DNA of 64,000 nt. Source: Pandoraea terrigena. Lineage in GTDB: Bacteria; Pseudomonadota; Gammaproteobacteria; Burkholderiales; Burkholderiaceae. Location of the stretch: the NCBI RefSeq assembly GCF_902459705.1, contig NZ_CABPRU010000001.1:248001-312000 (forward strand). The letters run 5' to 3'. Shown piece by piece: positions 55,172-63,649 of the stretch (position 1 is the first letter of the stretch; the number at the start of each line of letters is the position of its first letter). The notes below the pieces were generated by a model. It saw only the letters and a list, made by a program, of their open reading frames with translations, did not search any database and was not told where the DNA came from. Made by a program: the position numbers and the translations under genes.

Positions 55172-56062
55172 ATGTCATGGCTTATCGATGCCCTGTGGCA
55201 CGACTTTCGGGCGCTGCCGCGCGAAGCGGTGGTGGCCGCGATGGCGACGCTGGGGCTGCTTGTGGGAAGCTTCCTGAACGTGGTCGTGTGCCGCGTGCCG
55301 CGCATGCTGGAGCGGCAATGGTCGCAGGAGGCGGCGTCGTGGTCTGGCGAGGCGCCGCCGGTCGCGCCCACCTTCAACCTCGCGTGGCCGCCGTCGCGCT
55401 GCCCGCGTTGCGAGACGCGCATCGCGGCGCGCCACAATGTCCCGGTGCTCGGTTTTGTCTTCCTGCGCGGCCGCTGCGCGTATTGCCGCACCGGGATCTC
55501 GCTGCGATATCCGCTCGTCGAACTGTCCTGTGGTGTCATGTTCGCGATTGTCGCGTGGCATTTCGTACCGTCGATGCAATACCTCGCGATGCTGGCATGG
55601 TGCGGCTTCGGCGCGACGTTGCTGGCGCTTGCGCTGATCGACATCGACACGCGGTTGTTGCCCGATGCACTGACGTTGCCGCTGCTGTGGGCGGGATTGC
55701 TGGGCAGCGTCGCGGGCCTGACCCTGCCCATCGACGACGCTGTGCTTGGCGCTGCGTTGGGGTATGGGGTCATGGCGGCGACGGGGGGGGCGTATCGGGC
55801 GCTGACCGGTATCGACGGACTCGGCGGCGGCGACGCCAAGCTCGCCGCCGCGTGCGGTGCCTGGCTGGGCTGGATCGGCACGCCGCTGATGCTGGCGTTC
55901 GGCGCGGTGGCGGCCACGCTTGCCTTCGCGGCGCTCGGCGCGTGGCGCGGCCGCGCCACGCGCGAGCCGCTGCCATTCGGCCCCTGGCTATGCCTGGGCG
56001 CGGTGGCGAGCCTGCTGTGGGGCGAGCCGCTTCTAAACCTGTGGCTGCGCCCGGGCGGCTAA
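55172..56062 (+). CDS. pilU: Prepilin peptidase (PilD/PilU-like)
   Basis: 296 residues. Bifunctional-type prepilin peptidase with the full zinc tetracysteine (C77, C80, C102, C105 in 'CPRCETRI..CAYC') and the catalytic aspartates in 'LIDIDTRLLPDALTLP' (from residue 157) and 'GLGGGDAKLAAACG'. The cluster therefore has its own enzyme to cut the PilS leader. It starts two bases after pilR. A run of eight G's lies inside the gene at 55783-55790. The last 30 bases overlap the convergent GMC oxidoreductase gene. Confidence 0.93.
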   Translation: MSWLIDALWHDFRALPREAVVAAMATLGLLVGSFLNVVVCRVPRMLERQWSQEAASWSGEAPPVAPTFNLAWPPSRCPRCETRIAARHNVPVLGFVFLRGRCAYCRTGISLRYPLVELSCGVMFAIVAWHFVPSMQYLAMLAWCGFGATLLALALIDIDTRLLPDALTLPLLWAGLLGSVAGLTLPIDDAVLGAALGYGVMAATGGAYRALTGIDGLGGGDAKLAAACGAWLGWIGTPLMLAFGAVAATLAFAALGAWRGRATREPLPFGPWLCLGAVASLLWGEPLLNLWLRPGG

Positions 56063-57712
56063 CGCGGGCGGCGTGCGCGGCGCGGCGCCGACCGGCGCCG
56101 ATTCGACGCGCTGCATCGACGTGCCCGTTCGGGCCAGCATCAGGTCCGCTGCCTTTTCACCGATCATCATCGACGGCGCGTTGGTATTGCCACCGATAAG
56201 CGTGGGCATGATCGACGCGTCGACCACGCGCAACCCCGCCACGCCACGCACGCGCAATTGCGCATCGACGACCGACGTCGCATCGCTGCCCATCCGGCAC
56301 GTGCCGACCGGGTGGTAGATGGTGTCGGCGCGCGCACGAATCAGCGCCGTGAGCGCTTCGTCCGATTCGATGCCCCGGCTGTGCAACTCCTCGCCGCCGA
56401 ACTGCGCGAGCGACGGCGCCGCAAGAATCCGGCGAATCACCCGTACCCCGCGCAGCAGCGTGTCGACGTCCTCCTGCGCTTGCAGGAAGGCCGGGTCGAT
56501 CCGTGGTGCGTCGCGCATGTCCGCGCTGGCGAGCGTCACGCGTCCACGGCTCTTCGGATGCAGCACGCAGGCGTGCAACGACAGGCCGCGCCGCAAATGC
56601 AGACGGCGATTGTGGTTGTCGCAGATGCCCACCAGGAAGTGCATCTGCAAATCCGGATGCGCCAGCGACGGATCGCTCTTGAGGAACCCACCCGCCTCGG
56701 CGCTGTTGCTCGCGAACAGGCCGCGCCGCTCGCGCAGATAGTCGAGTCCCTGCGTAAGCAGATGCCACAGTCCCGCAGGGGTGTAGCCGACCAGATCGCG
56801 ATGGGCCACGAACTTGTTGATGATGAAGTCGATGTGATCCTGCAGGTTCTCGCCGACACCGGGTGCATCGACCTGCACCGCCACGCCATGCGAGCGCAAA
56901 TGCTCGGCAGGGCCGATCCCGGAACACATCAACAACTGCGGCGAATTGAACGCCCCAGCGCTCAGCACGACTTCGGCGCGTGCGCGGATCGTCTCCAGCG
57001 CCCCGCGCCGTTGTACTTTGACACCGGTCGCGCGCCTGCCCTCGAAGACGATGCGCTGCACGAGCGCATCGGTCACGACGTGGAGATTCGCGCGCGATTT
57101 TCCGTGCAGATAGGCGCGTGCCGCGTTCCATCGCTGCCCGTCTTTCTGCGTGACCTGATAGATGCCCGCCCCTTCGTAGTGCGGACCGTTGAAGTCGTCG
57201 GTCACGGGAAACCCGGCTTCGCGCGCTGCGTCGACATAGTGTTGCGAGAACGGATTGACCGTGCGCAGATCGGCGACGTTGAGCGGGCCGCCTGTGCCAT
57301 GCCAGGCATCCGCGCCGCGCTCGTTATGTTCGTTGCGACGGAAGTACGGCAACACGTCGTCCCATCCCCAGCCGGTGCAGCCGGCCTGCGCCCACGCGTC
57401 GTAATCGTCCGGGTGGCCGCGCGTGTAGATCATCGCGTTGATCGAACTCGAGCCGCCGAGACCGCGTCCGCGCGGCTGATAGCCCTGGCGTCCAGCCAGT
57501 CCCGGCTGCGGGGTTGTGCGATAGCCATAGTTGCGACGCGAGCGGAACGGCACCAACGCGGCGATACCGAGCGGTAGCCGCACGAGAAAGCTGTCGTCGG
57601 GTGGGCCCGCTTCGATCAGCGCGATCGTGCTGCCGGGCGCGCCGTCGGCCAATCGCGCCGCCAGGGCACAACCGGCCGAGCCACCACCAACAATGATGTA
57701 GTCGTACTCCAT
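56033..57712 (-). CDS. GMC-family FAD oxidoreductase (choline dehydrogenase-like)
   Basis: 559 residues. FAD-binding Rossmann motif 'YIIVGGGSAGCALAARLAD', GMC signature 1 'GRGLGGSSSINAMIYTRGHPDDYDAWA', and the C-terminal catalytic region 'IYHPVGTCRMG' with 'VVDASIMPTLIGGNTNAPSMMIGEKAADLM'. It oxidises a primary or secondary alcohol; the substrate could be an aliphatic or aromatic alcohol, choline being only one option (no betB or betI nearby). GGGAGGATG precedes the ATG. An aldehyde dehydrogenase on the opposite strand nearby could use its product (inference). Confidence 0.92.
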   Translation of the reverse strand: MEYDYIIVGGGSAGCALAARLADGAPGSTIALIEAGPPDDSFLVRLPLGIAALVPFRSRRNYGYRTTPQPGLAGRQGYQPRGRGLGGSSSINAMIYTRGHPDDYDAWAQAGCTGWGWDDVLPYFRRNEHNERGADAWHGTGGPLNVADLRTVNPFSQHYVDAAREAGFPVTDDFNGPHYEGAGIYQVTQKDGQRWNAARAYLHGKSRANLHVVTDALVQRIVFEGRRATGVKVQRRGALETIRARAEVVLSAGAFNSPQLLMCSGIGPAEHLRSHGVAVQVDAPGVGENLQDHIDFIINKFVAHRDLVGYTPAGLWHLLTQGLDYLRERRGLFASNSAEAGGFLKSDPSLAHPDLQMHFLVGICDNHNRRLHLRRGLSLHACVLHPKSRGRVTLASADMRDAPRIDPAFLQAQEDVDTLLRGVRVIRRILAAPSLAQFGGEELHSRGIESDEALTALIRARADTIYHPVGTCRMGSDATSVVDAQLRVRGVAGLRVVDASIMPTLIGGNTNAPSMMIGEKAADLMLARTGTSMQRVESAPVGAAPRTPPALAARAQPQV

Positions 57713-58003
57713 GCTGTCATCCTCCCTTGGATGGGCACCGCACCTGCTGCTTTTTTTTTGACGTCTTGTCCGCTGCTTTCTGCTTATGGTCCTGCACGCT
57801 GCTTTCTCGTGTTTCGCCGCCTGCAGTGCCGCCGCATGGGTGTCAACTCGCAGCGGCACTCATTGTAGGCAGACAATCCGCGCGCCCGGGGGGGATGTGA
57901 AGTAATCCTCTAATTTATGGGAGCGCGCGAACCTAGCCGCTATGATGAAAGGATGCACTTAGCGCGACCGCCGCATACGGTGATCGGGCATATGGAGACA
58001 CGG

Positions 58004-59668
58004 ATGACGCAAGCCTGGCAGACCCACGACGTCACCAATCAGGTGCCGCCGCTCACCGACTACAACCTCTACGCCACCGACACTGCGCTGCAATCCGCTG
58101 TGACGGCGTTCGGCGCGGGCTGGCATGCGAAAGTCCTGCACCGCCAGGGCGCCCGGCTGGGTGAAGCCGAGGTGCAGGCGTGGGCGGAGGCCGCCAATCG
58201 TCACGCGCCGGAGCTGCAATCGTTCGATGCGCAAGGCAATCGCATCGATCGCGTCGAGTTTCATCCATCGTGGCATGCGCTCATGGGCCTGTTGCGTGGC
58301 GCCGAACTCCAGTCGATGCCGTGGGCGCATCCGCGCGATGGCGCGATGGCGGCGCGCACGGCCTCGTATTTCCTGCACGCGCAAAACGAGGCGGGCGCGT
58401 TGTGCCCCACGACCATGACGTTCGCGAGCATTCCCGTGCTCGCCAAGGAACCCACGCGCTTCGCGTCGATCAAGGACAAGTTGCTCGCGCCCCAACACGA
58501 CCCGCGCGACGTGCCACTTGCGCAGAAGCACGCCATTCTCATCGGCATGGGGATGACGGAGAAGCAGGGCGGCTCCGACGTGCGCACCAACACCACCACG
58601 GCCACCGAATGCGGCGGCGGCGCGTTCTCGCTGATCGGCCACAAATGGTTCTTCTCGGCACCGCAGTGCGACGCGCATCTGGTGCTCGCACGCGATGCCG
58701 ACAGCGACGCGCTGTCCTGCTTTTTCGTGCCGCGCTATGCGCCGGACGGCCGCAAGAACGCGGTGCAGGTGCAGCGCCTGAAGGACAAGCTTGGCAATCG
58801 CTCCAACGCGAGCAGCGAAGTCGAGTTGCAGGGCGCATATGGCACACGCGTCGGCGCGCCGGGGCGCGGGATTCCCACCATCATCGAGATGGCGACTTAC
58901 ACGCGGCTCGACTGCGTGATCGGCAGTGCGGCGATGATGCGAACGGGTGTCGTGCAGGCGATTCATCACGCGCGCCATCGCTCGGCGTTCGGGGCGAAGC
59001 TCATCGATCAGGATCTGATGACGACGGTGCTCGCCGATCTGGCGCTGGAGTCGGAAGCGGCGACGTGGCTGGCGATGCGGCTGGCGCGGGCGTTCGATGC
59101 GCAGGCGTCCGACGACGATTCGCCGCGTGAGCGGGCGTGGCGCCGCATCGTGCTGCCCGCCGCGAAATTCTGGGTATGCAAGCGCGCGCTTGAACTCGCG
59201 GGCGAGTGCATGGAGGTGTGGGGCGGCAACGGTTACGTCGAGACCAGCCCGCTCGCGCGTCTGTATCGCGAAGCGCCCGTCAATTCGATCTGGGAAGGCT
59301 CGGGCAACGTGATGTGTCTCGATCTGCTGCGCGCCATGAGCCGCGAGCCTGACGTCACCCAACACTGGTTCCAATGGCTCGCCGAGCGCACGGGGTCGCA
59401 TGCGCCGCTGCGCGCGGCGTTGGCGCAGTTGCACGGTTGGCTGGCCGCCGATCCGGCAACGCACGCGGCCCGCGCGCGCGCCATTGCACAGCAGGTGGTG
59501 CTGCTGGCACAGGCGGCGTTGTTGCTCGAACACGCGCCGGCCGAGTTGGCACACGGCTTCATCGAGAGCCGCTTCTCGAACGCGGGCGGGCGGGTGTACG
59601 GCGTGATGCCGGACACGCTCGCGGTGGCAGTGCAACGCGCCTGGCTCGACCGGGCTTTTCTCGCATAA
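58004..59668 (+). CDS. aidB: AidB-like acyl-CoA dehydrogenase
   Basis: 554 residues, close to E. coli AidB (541), and with the same N-terminal pattern 'WQTHDVTNQVPPLTDYNLYATDTALQSAV'. The acyl-CoA dehydrogenase fold follows: 'LCPTTMTFASIPVL', 'GMGMTEKQGGSDVRTNTT', 'FFSAPQCDAHLVLA' and 'AAKFWVCKRALELAGECMEVWGGNGYVETSPLARLYREAPVNSIWEGSGNVMCLDLLR'. AidB binds DNA and protects against alkylation damage; the AidB name here rests on motif likeness. GGAGACACGG is directly before the ATG at 58004. It is divergent from the GMC gene. I see no ada box. Confidence 0.88.
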   Translation: MTQAWQTHDVTNQVPPLTDYNLYATDTALQSAVTAFGAGWHAKVLHRQGARLGEAEVQAWAEAANRHAPELQSFDAQGNRIDRVEFHPSWHALMGLLRGAELQSMPWAHPRDGAMAARTASYFLHAQNEAGALCPTTMTFASIPVLAKEPTRFASIKDKLLAPQHDPRDVPLAQKHAILIGMGMTEKQGGSDVRTNTTTATECGGGAFSLIGHKWFFSAPQCDAHLVLARDADSDALSCFFVPRYAPDGRKNAVQVQRLKDKLGNRSNASSEVELQGAYGTRVGAPGRGIPTIIEMATYTRLDCVIGSAAMMRTGVVQAIHHARHRSAFGAKLIDQDLMTTVLADLALESEAATWLAMRLARAFDAQASDDDSPRERAWRRIVLPAAKFWVCKRALELAGECMEVWGGNGYVETSPLARLYREAPVNSIWEGSGNVMCLDLLRAMSREPDVTQHWFQWLAERTGSHAPLRAALAQLHGWLAADPATHAARARAIAQQVVLLAQAALLLEHAPAELAHGFIESRFSNAGGRVYGVMPDTLAVAVQRAWLDRAFLA

Positions 59669-59739
59669 CGGATAACAATATATCGACGGCGCTGGACGGC
59701 CCCGACGGGGGCTACCCGCGACCTCAGGGAGCACAGGGC

Positions 59740-61221
59740 ATGGGACACACCCGGGAGTTGAACGATTTGCATGAGGCGATACCGGTGTCGTCGGCACGGG
59801 ATACCGCGACGGACGACGACATCGCCTGCGCGATGCTGTTGCCGCGCTTTGACGCGATGCGCCGAGCACACGACGCCGCGCCGCAAGTCGACTGGCCGAC
59901 GCGCAAGCGCCATCTGAAGGCGCTGCAGGCGATGCTGCACAAGTATCGCGAGCCGTTCGCGCGTGCTATCGACGCCGATTTCGGCGGCCGCTCGGCGCAG
60001 GAAACGGACATGCTCGAACTATTCCCCGCACACGGCAACCTGAAACATGCACTCGCGCACACGCGTCGCTGGATGCGCGGCTCGCGCGGCTGGGCGAACC
60101 TGTGGCTGTTGCCTGCCCGGCGCGCCGTCGTGCCGCAGCCGCTTGGCGTCGTCGGTGTGATCGTGCCGTGGAATTATCCGTTGTTTCTGGCCGTCGGCCC
60201 GCTCACCGATGCGTTGGCCGCCGGCAATCGGGTGATGATCAAGGTCTCCGAGGTCACGCCACGCTTCGCGGATGCATTCGCGGCCGCCGTGGCCGAGACC
60301 TTCCCGCCGGAGTGGGTGACGGTCGTGACCGGCGATGCACAGGTCGCGCGCGCGTTCTCGACGCTGGCGTTCGACCATCTGTTGTTCACCGGGGCGACAT
60401 CGATCGGCCATCACGTGATGCGCGCGGCAAGCGAACACCTCACGCCGGTGACGCTCGAACTCGGCGGCAAGTCGCCGGCCATCATCGGACCGGGTGCGCG
60501 CTGGGAGCATGCCGTGGAGCGCATCTTGCTCGGCAAGCTGGTCAACGCAGGGCAAACCTGCGTGGCGCCCGACTACGTGCTCGTGCCGCGTGAGAGGATC
60601 GACGCCTTCGTTGCCACGGCGCGGCAGGTGGCGGCGCGGCTGTATCCGGACGCCGTGAACAATCCGCAATACACGAGCATCGTGTCGCCGCGTCACTTCG
60701 AGCGTTTGTCCGGGCTTGCCGCCGAGGCGGCGGCACAGGGCGCCACGTCGCACGCGCTGTTCGATACCCCGGCGCAGGCATCGCGCAGACGTCTGCCGCC
60801 CGTGGTGCTCACTGGCGTGCACGACGGCATGCGCGTGATGCGCGAGGAGATCTTCGGTCCGTTGTTGCCGGTGGTGCCCTACGACGATTTGGACGCGGCC
60901 ATCGCGTATGTGAACGCGCGTGCGCATCCGCTCGCCCTGTATGTGTTCGACACTGACAACACGCGCATTCGCCGCGTGGTCGACGGCACGCTGTCGGGCG
61001 GCGTGACGATCAACGACACGCTGCTGCATGTCGCGGAGCATGGGCTGCCGTTCGGCGGTGTCGGGCCTTCGGGCATGGGCGGGTACCACGGCGAGGCGGG
61101 CTTCCGGACGTTCTCCAAGGAGAAGCCGATCTTCCGGCAGGCGCGCTGGAATGGCGCGGGGCTGCTCAATCCGCCCTATGGCAGGGTGTTCGCCACGATG
61201 ATCCGGCAGTTGTTGCGCTGA
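59740..61221 (+). CDS. Coniferyl-aldehyde-dehydrogenase-like enzyme
   Basis: 493 residues. ALDH superfamily: 'PLGVVGVIVPWNYPLFLAVGPLTDALAAGNRVMIKVSE' (NAD-binding N-terminus), catalytic Glu in 'TLELGGKSPAII', catalytic Cys in 'LVNAGQTCVAPDYVLVPRE' and the C-terminal 'SGMGGYHGEAGFRTFSKEKPI'. 'NAGQTCVAPDY' is the subgroup of long-chain/coniferyl aldehyde dehydrogenases. It oxidises aromatic or fatty aldehydes to acids with NAD(P). It begins 71 bases after aidB, likely the same transcript; AGGGAGCACAGGG precedes the ATG. A terminator follows. Confidence 0.9.
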   Translation: MGHTRELNDLHEAIPVSSARDTATDDDIACAMLLPRFDAMRRAHDAAPQVDWPTRKRHLKALQAMLHKYREPFARAIDADFGGRSAQETDMLELFPAHGNLKHALAHTRRWMRGSRGWANLWLLPARRAVVPQPLGVVGVIVPWNYPLFLAVGPLTDALAAGNRVMIKVSEVTPRFADAFAAAVAETFPPEWVTVVTGDAQVARAFSTLAFDHLLFTGATSIGHHVMRAASEHLTPVTLELGGKSPAIIGPGARWEHAVERILLGKLVNAGQTCVAPDYVLVPRERIDAFVATARQVAARLYPDAVNNPQYTSIVSPRHFERLSGLAAEAAAQGATSHALFDTPAQASRRRLPPVVLTGVHDGMRVMREEIFGPLLPVVPYDDLDAAIAYVNARAHPLALYVFDTDNTRIRRVVDGTLSGGVTINDTLLHVAEHGLPFGGVGPSGMGGYHGEAGFRTFSKEKPIFRQARWNGAGLLNPPYGRVFATMIRQLLR

Positions 61222-61257
61222 TTGCGCGGCGCTGGCATTCGGCGTCGCGACAAAACA

Positions 61258-61290
61258 AAACCCCCGCCGGTTCGACCCGAGCGGGGGTTT
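61258..61290. terminator. Convergent terminator aldehyde dehydrogenase / metK
   Basis: AAACCCCCGC (61258-61267) pairs with GCGGGGGTTT (61281-61290), 13-base loop. The A/T flanks let it work in both directions between two convergent genes. Confidence 0.88.
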
Positions 61291-61342
61291 CGTCTGGCAT
61301 CCCCCGGTCGAGCCGGGCGGATGCCGCGAGGGCGATACCGGA

Positions 61343-62521
61343 TCAGGCCACGGCGCGCAGGCCGGCGTCGGCCAGCAGGATGTCGGCACGGTCAGTCGCT
61401 TCCCACGAGAACTCCGGCTCTTCACGACCGAAGTGGCCGTAGGCGGCGGTCTTCTCGTAGATCGGACGCAGCAGGTCGAGCATCTGGATGATGCCCTTCG
61501 GACGCAGGTCGAAGTGCTTCTCGATCAGCTCGGCGATGCGCTGATCGCTGATCTTGCCCGTGCCGAAGGTGTTGACCATGACCGACGTCGGACGCGCCAC
61601 GCCGATGGCGTACGAGACCTGGATCACGCACTTCGAGGCGAGACCGGCGGCCACGATATTCTTCGCGACGTAACGGCCGGCGTAGGCGGCCGAGCGGTCG
61701 ACCTTCGACGGATCCTTGCCCGAGAACGCGCCACCGCCGTGCGGTGCGGCACCACCGTAGGTGTCGACGATGATCTTGCGGCCCGTGAGGCCGGCGTCGC
61801 CCTGCGGGCCACCGATCACGAAACGGCCGGTCGGGTTCACCAGGAACTTGATGTCGCCCTTGATCAGGTCGGCCGGCAGCACCGGCTTGATGACCTCTTC
61901 GATCACGGCTTCGCGCAAGGCTTCCAGCGCGATGTCCGGATGGTGCTGCGTCGAGAGCACGACCGTGTCGATGCTGTGCGGGCGGCCGTTTTCGTACTTG
62001 ATGGTGACTTGCGACTTGGCATCCGGGCGCAGCCAGGGCAGACGACCGTCACGGCGCACTTGCGACTGGCGCTCGACCAGACGGTGCGACAGGTAGATCG
62101 GCAGCGGCATGAGTTCCGGCGTTTCATCGCAGGCGTAGCCGAACATCAGGCCCTGGTCGCCGGCGCCCTGATCGAGGTTGTCGTCATGCGCACGGTCCAC
62201 ACCCTGGGCGATGTCCGGCGACTGGCGATCGTAGGCGACCAGCACCGCGCAACCCTTGTAGTCGATACCGTAGTCGGTGTTGTCGTAGCCGATGCGGCGG
62301 ATGGTTTCGCGCGCGACCTGCTGGTAGTCGACCGTGGCGGTCGTGGTGATTTCACCCGCCAGCACGACGAGGCCCGTGTTGCACAGCGTTTCTGCGGCAA
62401 CACGCGCGTACTTGTCTTGCGTCAGGATGGCGTCGAGAACGGCATCCGAAATCTGGTCGGCGACCTTGTCCGGGTGGCCTTCGGAGACCGATTCGGAAGT
62501 AAAGAGATAGTCGTTCGCCAC
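61343..62521 (-). CDS. metK: S-adenosylmethionine synthetase
   Basis: 392 residues from a GTG (GTGGCGAACGACTAT), with AAAGGAGCC at the right spacing. Makes SAM from Met and ATP. Motifs: '[25 protein letters not shown]', '[12 protein letters not shown]', '[34 protein letters not shown]', 'GHFGRE'. Standard length (E. coli 384). The leader upstream of the GTG is about 150 bases if transcription starts from the TATAAT at 62682-62677. Confidence 0.98.
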   Translation of the reverse strand: MANDYLFTSESVSEGHPDKVADQISDAVLDAILTQDKYARVAAETLCNTGLVVLAGEITTTATVDYQQVARETIRRIGYDNTDYGIDYKGCAVLVAYDRQSPDIAQGVDRAHDDNLDQGAGDQGLMFGYACDETPELMPLPIYLSHRLVERQSQVRRDGRLPWLRPDAKSQVTIKYENGRPHSIDTVVLSTQHHPDIALEALREAVIEEVIKPVLPADLIKGDIKFLVNPTGRFVIGGPQGDAGLTGRKIIVDTYGGAAPHGGGAFSGKDPSKVDRSAAYAGRYVAKNIVAAGLASKCVIQVSYAIGVARPTSVMVNTFGTGKISDQRIAELIEKHFDLRPKGIIQMLDLLRPIYEKTAAYGHFGREEPEFSWEATDRADILLADAGLRAVA

Positions 62522-62675
62522 TTCTGGCTCCTTTAAACGAATTTGGCGACTCACGTTGCCGTCATCGGAGGGGAAGCGGCGACGCTTTAGCGGAAAATTG
62601 GTCGAATGCGCTGCCTCGATAGGGTGGCACATCCGAATCGCCCCGCAAGTTGTCAGTTAACTCGGCGATGTCGCT

Positions 62676-62682
62676 TATTATA
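62676..62682. promoter_or_regulatory. Overlapping back-to-back -10 elements of metK and lpxL
   Basis: TATTATA: read on the plus strand it gives TATTAT (62676-62681), suitable for lpxL whose ATG lies 28 bases downstream; read on the minus strand it gives a perfect TATAAT (62682-62677) for metK. The two transcripts would thus compete for polymerase. Confidence 0.6.
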
Positions 62683-62709
62683 CGCCCCTGAAGAATTCCT
62701 GCTTGCGAC

Positions 62710-63606
62710 ATGGCAACCACTCCCAAGAAATCCCTCGGGTACTACCTGAGCGTTGGCCTGCTGCGCGGGCTCAACCTGTTGCCCTACGGCTGGGTCGCGC
62801 GCTTTGGCGCGGGCCTCGGGCACCTGTTGTACCGGATTCCCAGCTCTCGAAAGCGCGTCGTGCACACCAATTTGCGGCTGTGCTTTCCACATTGGGACGA
62901 AGCGACGCGCGAGCGCGTCGCCAAGGCGTCGTTCGTGCACGCCATTCGCAGCTACGCCGAGCGCAGCGTGCAATGGTTCGCCGACGGCAAGAAGCTGGAG
63001 CGGCTCATCGAACTCGACTCGGCCGTCGACCTGCGCGACCCGAATATGCCGCCGACGATTCTGCTCGGGTTCCACTTCGTGGGCATCGAGGCGGGCTCGG
63101 TGTTTATCAATTACTCGCTGCACCGGCCGTGCGCGTCGCTCTACACGCCGATGTCGAACCCGGCGTTCGACGCCATGGCGCGCGAGCAGCGTGGTCGTTT
63201 CGACGCGCAAATGATCCCGCGCGGCGACAGCGCGCGCGACGTGCTGCGCATGTTCCGCAAAGGCAAGCCGGTCATGCTGGCGGCCGACATGGACTACGGC
63301 GCACGAAACTCCACGTTCGTGCCGTTCTTCGGCGTTCCGACCTGTACGCTGACGTCGGTGTCACGTCTCGCCGAGGTCGGCCGGGCCCAGATCCTGCCGT
63401 TCATCGGCGAGGTGCTGCCCAATTTCAAGGGCTACCGCCTCAAGGTCTTCCCGGTGTGGGAAAACTACCCGAGCGGCGACCCGGACGCCGACGCGCGCCG
63501 CATGAACGCGTTCCTCGAAGAACAGATCCTGAAGATGCCGGAGCAGTACTACTGGGTGCACAAGCGCTTCAAGACGCGCCCGCCCGGCGAGCCGGGCGTG
63601 TATTGA
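62710..63606 (+). CDS. lpxL: Lipid A biosynthesis acyltransferase (LpxL/HtrB family)
   Basis: 298 residues. Inner-membrane enzyme adding a secondary acyl chain to Kdo-lipid A precursors. An N-terminal hydrophobic segment and the catalytic HX4(D/E) box '[11 protein letters not shown]' (H122, E127) with '[19 protein letters not shown]' and '[23 protein letters not shown]' follow the family pattern. Which acyl chain and position it serves (LpxL or LpxM) cannot be told. It is followed by dapF after 43 bases. Confidence 0.93.
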   Translation: MATTPKKSLGYYLSVGLLRGLNLLPYGWVARFGAGLGHLLYRIPSSRKRVVHTNLRLCFPHWDEATRERVAKASFVHAIRSYAERSVQWFADGKKLERLIELDSAVDLRDPNMPPTILLGFHFVGIEAGSVFINYSLHRPCASLYTPMSNPAFDAMAREQRGRFDAQMIPRGDSARDVLRMFRKGKPVMLAADMDYGARNSTFVPFFGVPTCTLTSVSRLAEVGRAQILPFIGEVLPNFKGYRLKVFPVWENYPSGDPDADARRMNAFLEEQILKMPEQYYWVHKRFKTRPPGEPGVY

Positions 63607-63649
63607 CGGGCGCCGGATGCGCGTCGACCTTCTCCACTACAATAGCGGC

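Noticed and set aside
57959-59869. A 636-residue open frame on the minus strand antisense to the AidB-like gene.
   Set aside because: Arg/His/Ala-rich shadow frame with no motif; the plus-strand gene has clear acyl-CoA dehydrogenase motifs.
62522-62675. A known SAM or SAH riboswitch in the metK leader.
   Set aside because: I could not match the conserved core of any SAM/SAH class; kept only as an open possibility.
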